Positions 60,453 to 64,000 of a stretch of 64,000 nucleotides of DNA are shown one piece after another. The notes beneath the pieces were generated by a model that made no database searches, was not told where the DNA came from, and saw only the letters and a program-made list of their open reading frames with translations. Each line of letters starts with the position of its first letter. Position 1 is the first letter of the stretch. The stretch covers positions 1,097,114 through 1,161,113 of the forward strand of contig KL662192.1 in assembly GCA_000733415.1 (NCBI GenBank). The letters run 5' to 3'. Position numbers and translations under genes: made by a program. Source of the DNA: [Leptolyngbya] sp. JSC-1 (GTDB lineage: Bacteria; Cyanobacteriota; Cyanobacteriia; Elainellales; Elainellaceae).

Positions 60453-61565
60453 CAGTCGTTGGGCTGCTTGCTGATGTTGGTGCAACAGCGAAGTTGGAGC
60501 CAACACCTTGACATTATCCATGTAGCGATTTAACCAAAGCCTAAATTCACGCAGCGAACGAGGCGGCAACGCTACTTTATATTCGACGTAGGTAGGGAGT
60601 CCTGTCTCAGCATCCAGTTTCCCCTTTTTGAGCTTCTGTTTGGGATGCCGCCGCTCACCTTCGAGAATTAGCGGCACTGCCTCGCCATAAAAGCGAACGC
60701 TGACCTGCTCAAAAGTCAGTTTTCCAGCTCGTTCTTGCTGCTGTTCTTCCAATTCTCCTAGGAATAATCCCCAACCTGTATTCAGTAGTTGATGCACGGC
60801 CTGTAGACTCTGCTGTTGCGCTTCGATGCCTCGTCCGGTTTCAGTAAGGGGTTTTGCATGACTGCTGAGGCGATCCATTCGGTAGGTCTTGAAGTGCCCT
60901 GTTGTGGTTTCTTCACAGAGCAAATACCAGGCAACATCGTGATACAAGAGCTGTAGCGGATAAACCGATTCATACATCTGGCGCTGCTGTGCATAAATTT
61001 CTAGTGGCAAGCCTTGGAGAATCGCCACCTCTAGCTGCTCTAGCTGATGAAATAACGTATTGCGGAATGCCTGTTTCCGTCTCATCTCATCGGGGTCGGT
61101 GTAGGTTATGGCGCGGTTGAACTGAAGACGGACTGGATAGAACACGGCTTCCGACTCAAACTTCTGCCCCTGTAGGCGTTGTCCGATGGTTTGATAGGCT
61201 TGCCTCGCTTGGGCATCTCCCTGATACTTCGCTTGTGAAGCAAGGGCATTGAGGGCCAGCCGCAGTTCAGGCTGAGTCATCACACCAGTGCCGACATAGT
61301 AGCCATGCCGATAAACCTGACGCTCTAGCAGCCCATAGCGCCGCAGCACGCCCAGATCCTTCTGGAGGGTTGGCTCTGCATACCAGGGCAGCGGGATCTG
61401 CAATCCTTCTGCAACAATCTGCATTTTCTGCTGCACAATAGCGAGACGTTCGGCTTTGTCACCCGCACCAATGCCGGGATACTTGACCAGGGTTGCCAGC
61501 AACAGCAGCAGGCGCTCAAAACTGGCGCGGTCGGAGTAGGGATGAGTAACAGGCTGTTTTGCCAT
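60429..61565 (-). CDS. WYL-domain transcriptional regulator
   Basis: 378 residues from ATG at 61565 (MAKQPVTHPYSDR); a TTG two codons upstream is possible. The N-terminal winged helix (about 12-90) has YAEPTLQKDLGVLRRYGLLER. The WYL ligand domain is at about 150-260: VYPLQLLYHDVAWYLLCEE and FKTYRMDRLSS. The C-terminal part has RFYGEAVPLILEG. WYL regulators bind nucleotides or single-stranded DNA and are often beside CRISPR and phage-defence genes; here it diverges from cmr2 with 172 bp between. Confidence 0.9.
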   Translation of the reverse strand: MAKQPVTHPYSDRASFERLLLLLATLVKYPGIGAGDKAERLAIVQQKMQIVAEGLQIPLPWYAEPTLQKDLGVLRRYGLLERQVYRHGYYVGTGVMTQPELRLALNALASQAKYQGDAQARQAYQTIGQRLQGQKFESEAVFYPVRLQFNRAITYTDPDEMRRKQAFRNTLFHQLEQLEVAILQGLPLEIYAQQRQMYESVYPLQLLYHDVAWYLLCEETTTGHFKTYRMDRLSSHAKPLTETGRGIEAQQQSLQAVHQLLNTGWGLFLGELEEQQQERAGKLTFEQVSVRFYGEAVPLILEGERRHPKQKLKKGKLDAETGLPTYVEYKVALPPRSLREFRLWLNRYMDNVKVLAPTSLLHQHQQAAQRLLDHYRGG

Positions 61566-61737
61566 TTGCAAAAGTTTTCAAAATCATGATATTGATTATT
61601 AGCCTCTAGTGTTGCCCTAAAGCCAAGAATCATAAACAGTTCACAAATAATCCAGCTTTTTTATAAATACTGTAATGTTCGAGCATTTAACCGGGAACTC
61701 TGGCTATAGTTGCATAAACAGTTGATGAGGACGGCTA
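61566..61737. promoter_or_regulatory. Divergent promoter region between the WYL regulator and cmr2
   Basis: 172 bp, AT-rich near 61600-61690. It should hold promoters in both directions, and the WYL protein probably binds here. GAGG at about 61726-61729 serves as the ribosome site for the GTG start of cmr2. No operator can be defined by eye. Confidence 0.45.
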
Positions 61738-64000
61738 GTGACAACGAAATTCTGGCAGGCAAAGATTTGGGGATTGTTACATGATTCACCGCTCAAGCCA
61801 TTGATTGCAGACAAGCGTGGAACAGGACCATGGGCAGACTTACATGTCATGGCAGATTGGCAAACTCCTAATAAAAATGATCGCCTTGTACAAGCAGACT
61901 ATATTGCTGCTGCAAGCGATCGTGCTGCCTTTGGGGCACTCCCAAAGTGGGCAGAGGTAGATTACAGCGATGAATTGCGTCATTTGTTATCAGGCGAAAA
62001 CTTACCCTTTCACTTGTCTGAAGATAGCCCTCTGAGACAGGGCCGTGACAGAATTGAGGCAGAACATCGAAGAATTGGAAAATTCGACTCGAAACCTTAC
62101 CCAGATGATGAGAAAAATTTGATTAAACAGTTAGTCAAAGAAGAAAGAGAAGCTGCTGAAGAGCTTATTCGCAACACAATTCCTCAAGAAATCAAACAGT
62201 CCGACGATCCTAAAGAAGTATTCTGGTGGATGTGGCGTTGTTTACCAGAAGCGCTGAGCCGTCATCCTGCGATCAACGATCCGCGCCTACTTCTGATTCC
62301 TGCAGAGACTCGAATTCCCGATTGTTCAATTTGGAGCCATAGCAGTATGGCGGCTGCTTTGGCTGGAAGTTTAATGGGGTACGACGGATCTGGTAACTCA
62401 CGTCCTTACATTGCAACATTTACATTCACGCCCGTCCAAGAAGTCGTCAAAGCTAGTCGTAAGATGCAAGATTTTTGGGCAGGCTCCTGGATCTTGCACT
62501 ATCTTTCTGCCTGTATCTGTTGGAAATGGGCAAATCAGTATGGACCCGATGCTATTGTGTATCCTAGTCTCTACGATCAACCTTTAATTGATCATTGGCT
62601 GTTAAATCAAAACTTTCCAATATCGACTCATCCTCACTGGCACAAAGATCTGATTAGAAAGCCAAAAACTCGCAGATTACTAACAGCAGGCTTTCCAAAT
62701 GTTTTGGTTATTGTCTTACCTGAGAGTAAAGTTCAGGCTGCAATGGACTTGGCAAGACGGCTATTAACCGGAGAGTCTCAAGAGATTGAAAGCCCTTGGA
62801 TGAAGCTAGCCGATCAGGTCAAGCTTGATGTGTTTAGGAATGAGCCGATTGCATCGTCCGTTTGGGAAGAGTGGCTCAAGGCTCAGTGGCAAATTTACTG
62901 GACGGCTTTACCTCTAGGAGATCTAAGTGAACCCCTAGCCAAGCCAGCCACGACAAGTTTTGAGACTTGGCGCAGAAAGCAAAACAGTCTAGCAGGTCTA
63001 TCGAATAAAAATTCTTTATTTAGAGAAGGAGCTGAAGCTTTTTTCTTCCAGGAATCACCACGAGCAAAAACTAAGACAGGTGAACTCCACTTTATCAACA
63101 TTGGTTCCTGGTGGGCACCCATCTTTGACCAAACACGCAATACCCTCAGTGCTGTCAAGAATGCTCGTGTCTGGTCTTTGCCAACAGCATTTGGCTCTCG
63201 ATCAACGATTTCAGGAATTGGAGCAGTTGTGCGCCGAGAAGCAAGGAATGACTGGGTGTATTCTGATGAGGCTGATGATTCGAGTCCTACCAATCGTTTT
63301 TGGGAGAAACAAAGGGGGTTATTCGATGGTAAAGAGCAACTAAATGCAACAGAAGTTGTCAAGCGTGGTCTTAAAAAAAATCTGCACAAATTTCTATCGT
63401 TACCATCTAGCTCAATTCCAACATATCCAGATCTGACAAGTGGAGTAGCCGGTTGGTTGAGGCAGAACCCAGATAAAATACCAAACTATCAGAAAATATG
63501 TGAAGCTGTTTTAGCTGAATTTCGTTGGACCTCTGAAGTGGCAGTAGAACCTTGGGGAATACCTTGGGTTGATGAAGAGGAGGAACGACGTGATACCTGG
63601 CAACATCCAAGACTTTTAAATGCTGGCTGGTTGATTGACGACTATATGCCAATTCCGTCTGACACTACACGCCCTCTGACTCAAAAAGAGAAACAAAAAC
63701 AAACCCAAGAAGAGACTTCCAAACTGCGTTCTTTTCTTGATAAGTATTTTCCCAATGGGAATCCTACCGATTGGTATGTGCTGGCATGTGGTGACGGTGA
63801 TGATATGGGGAAGTGGCTACAGGGCACAAAAATGGAACCTTATCAAAGGTATGTTCCTTCCAGTTTCCCAAAGCAACAACCGCCAGAGGAAGAAAGACAA
63901 GCCTTCGACAACTTCTTAAAACAGCGTAAGCGCATGGGACCTGCAACCCACGCAGCCCTCTCTCGTGCTCTACTTGACTTCTCCAACCAACTCGTGCCCT
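61738..64000 (+). CDS. cmr2: Cas10/Cmr2, type III-B CRISPR-Cas signature protein, cut by the right edge
   Basis: At least 754 residues from GTG at 61738. It begins with KFWQAKIWGLLHDSPLKPL, whose His-Asp (15-16) marks the N-terminal HD nuclease. Then FTFTPVQEVVKASRKMQDFW and AGSWILHYLSA, the Cmr2-type segment, and the first Palm block WYVLACGDGDDMGKWLQGTK (about residue 684). The GGDD cyclase motif would come just beyond the window end. The sequence SRALLDFSNQ before the edge fits Cmr2. Cas10 makes cyclic oligoadenylate and scans for invading RNA. Other cmr genes should follow. Confidence 0.93.
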   Translation, partial: MTTKFWQAKIWGLLHDSPLKPLIADKRGTGPWADLHVMADWQTPNKNDRLVQADYIAAASDRAAFGALPKWAEVDYSDELRHLLSGENLPFHLSEDSPLRQGRDRIEAEHRRIGKFDSKPYPDDEKNLIKQLVKEEREAAEELIRNTIPQEIKQSDDPKEVFWWMWRCLPEALSRHPAINDPRLLLIPAETRIPDCSIWSHSSMAAALAGSLMGYDGSGNSRPYIATFTFTPVQEVVKASRKMQDFWAGSWILHYLSACICWKWANQYGPDAIVYPSLYDQPLIDHWLLNQNFPISTHPHWHKDLIRKPKTRRLLTAGFPNVLVIVLPESKVQAAMDLARRLLTGESQEIESPWMKLADQVKLDVFRNEPIASSVWEEWLKAQWQIYWTALPLGDLSEPLAKPATTSFETWRRKQNSLAGLSNKNSLFREGAEAFFFQESPRAKTKTGELHFINIGSWWAPIFDQTRNTLSAVKNARVWSLPTAFGSRSTISGIGAVVRREARNDWVYSDEADDSSPTNRFWEKQRGLFDGKEQLNATEVVKRGLKKNLHKFLSLPSSSIPTYPDLTSGVAGWLRQNPDKIPNYQKICEAVLAEFRWTSEVAVEPWGIPWVDEEEERRDTWQHPRLLNAGWLIDDYMPIPSDTTRPLTQKEKQKQTQEETSKLRSFLDKYFPNGNPTDWYVLACGDGDDMGKWLQGTKMEPYQRYVPSSFPKQQPPEEERQAFDNFLKQRKRMGPATHAALSRALLDFSNQLVP

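Overview
The window is cyanobacterial DNA. Its left 24.5 kb carries a far-red light photoacclimation (FaRLiP) gene cluster, the gene set that lets some terrestrial and shade cyanobacteria rebuild their phycobilisome cores, photosystem II and photosystem I with far-red-absorbing paralogues and chlorophyll f. The species cannot be named from sequence alone. The gene content suits a Leptolyngbya- or Chroococcidiopsis-like cyanobacterium, but that is a guess.

Region 1 (1-24469), all on the + strand: three ApcD-type allophycocyanin alpha subunits, ApcB2, a ComFB-like small protein and the Cys-less core-membrane linker ApcE2. Then come PsbD3, PsbC2, a small Cys-rich membrane protein, PsbB2 and an extended PsbH2, followed by the regulators RfpB, RfpA and RfpC, the chlorophyll f synthase ChlF, and PsaA2, PsaB2, PsaL2, PsaI2, PsaF2 and PsaJ2. 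PsaI2 and PsaJ2 are only 55 and 46 codons. The far-red D1 protein (PsbA3) is not in the window, and the first gene is cut by the left edge. By analogy with known clusters, RfpA senses far-red light and signals through RfpC and RfpB to switch on the photosystem and allophycocyanin genes, while ChlF makes the pigment.

Region 2 (24470-46010) is mixed chromosomal content: a dynamin-like GTPase, a DUF2165 membrane protein, a lipoprotein, two tandem DUF1400 proteins and an SLH/OprB porin. It continues with a Uma2-family protein, a PepSY membrane protein, glycerol kinase, a KefF/KefC-type potassium efflux pair, a YbaK-type deacylase and a large hybrid histidine kinase. Two gene remnants lie here: an N-terminally truncated acetyltransferase and a Uma2 fragment with an internal stop.

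Region 3 (46011-60452) is a co-oriented glycoconjugate locus: UDP-glucose dehydrogenase, three related MurG-like glycosyltransferases, two related GT2 enzymes, one GT4 enzyme, an aldo/keto reductase, an ABC exporter, a histidine phosphatase with an extra C-terminal half, and a UDP-glucuronate-type epimerase. No product is recognised.

Region 4 (60429-64000): a WYL-domain regulator diverges from a Cas10/Cmr2 gene that runs off the right edge, so a type III-B CRISPR-Cas operon begins here. No CRISPR array is seen.

Repeats are frequent: G-rich heptamer tracts (GGGGTGA), a GAGTCAGGA-type repeat, palindromic GGGGGG/CCCCCC elements, and a roughly 45-bp element that lies inside two kinase genes as in-frame Ser/Pro-rich insertions.
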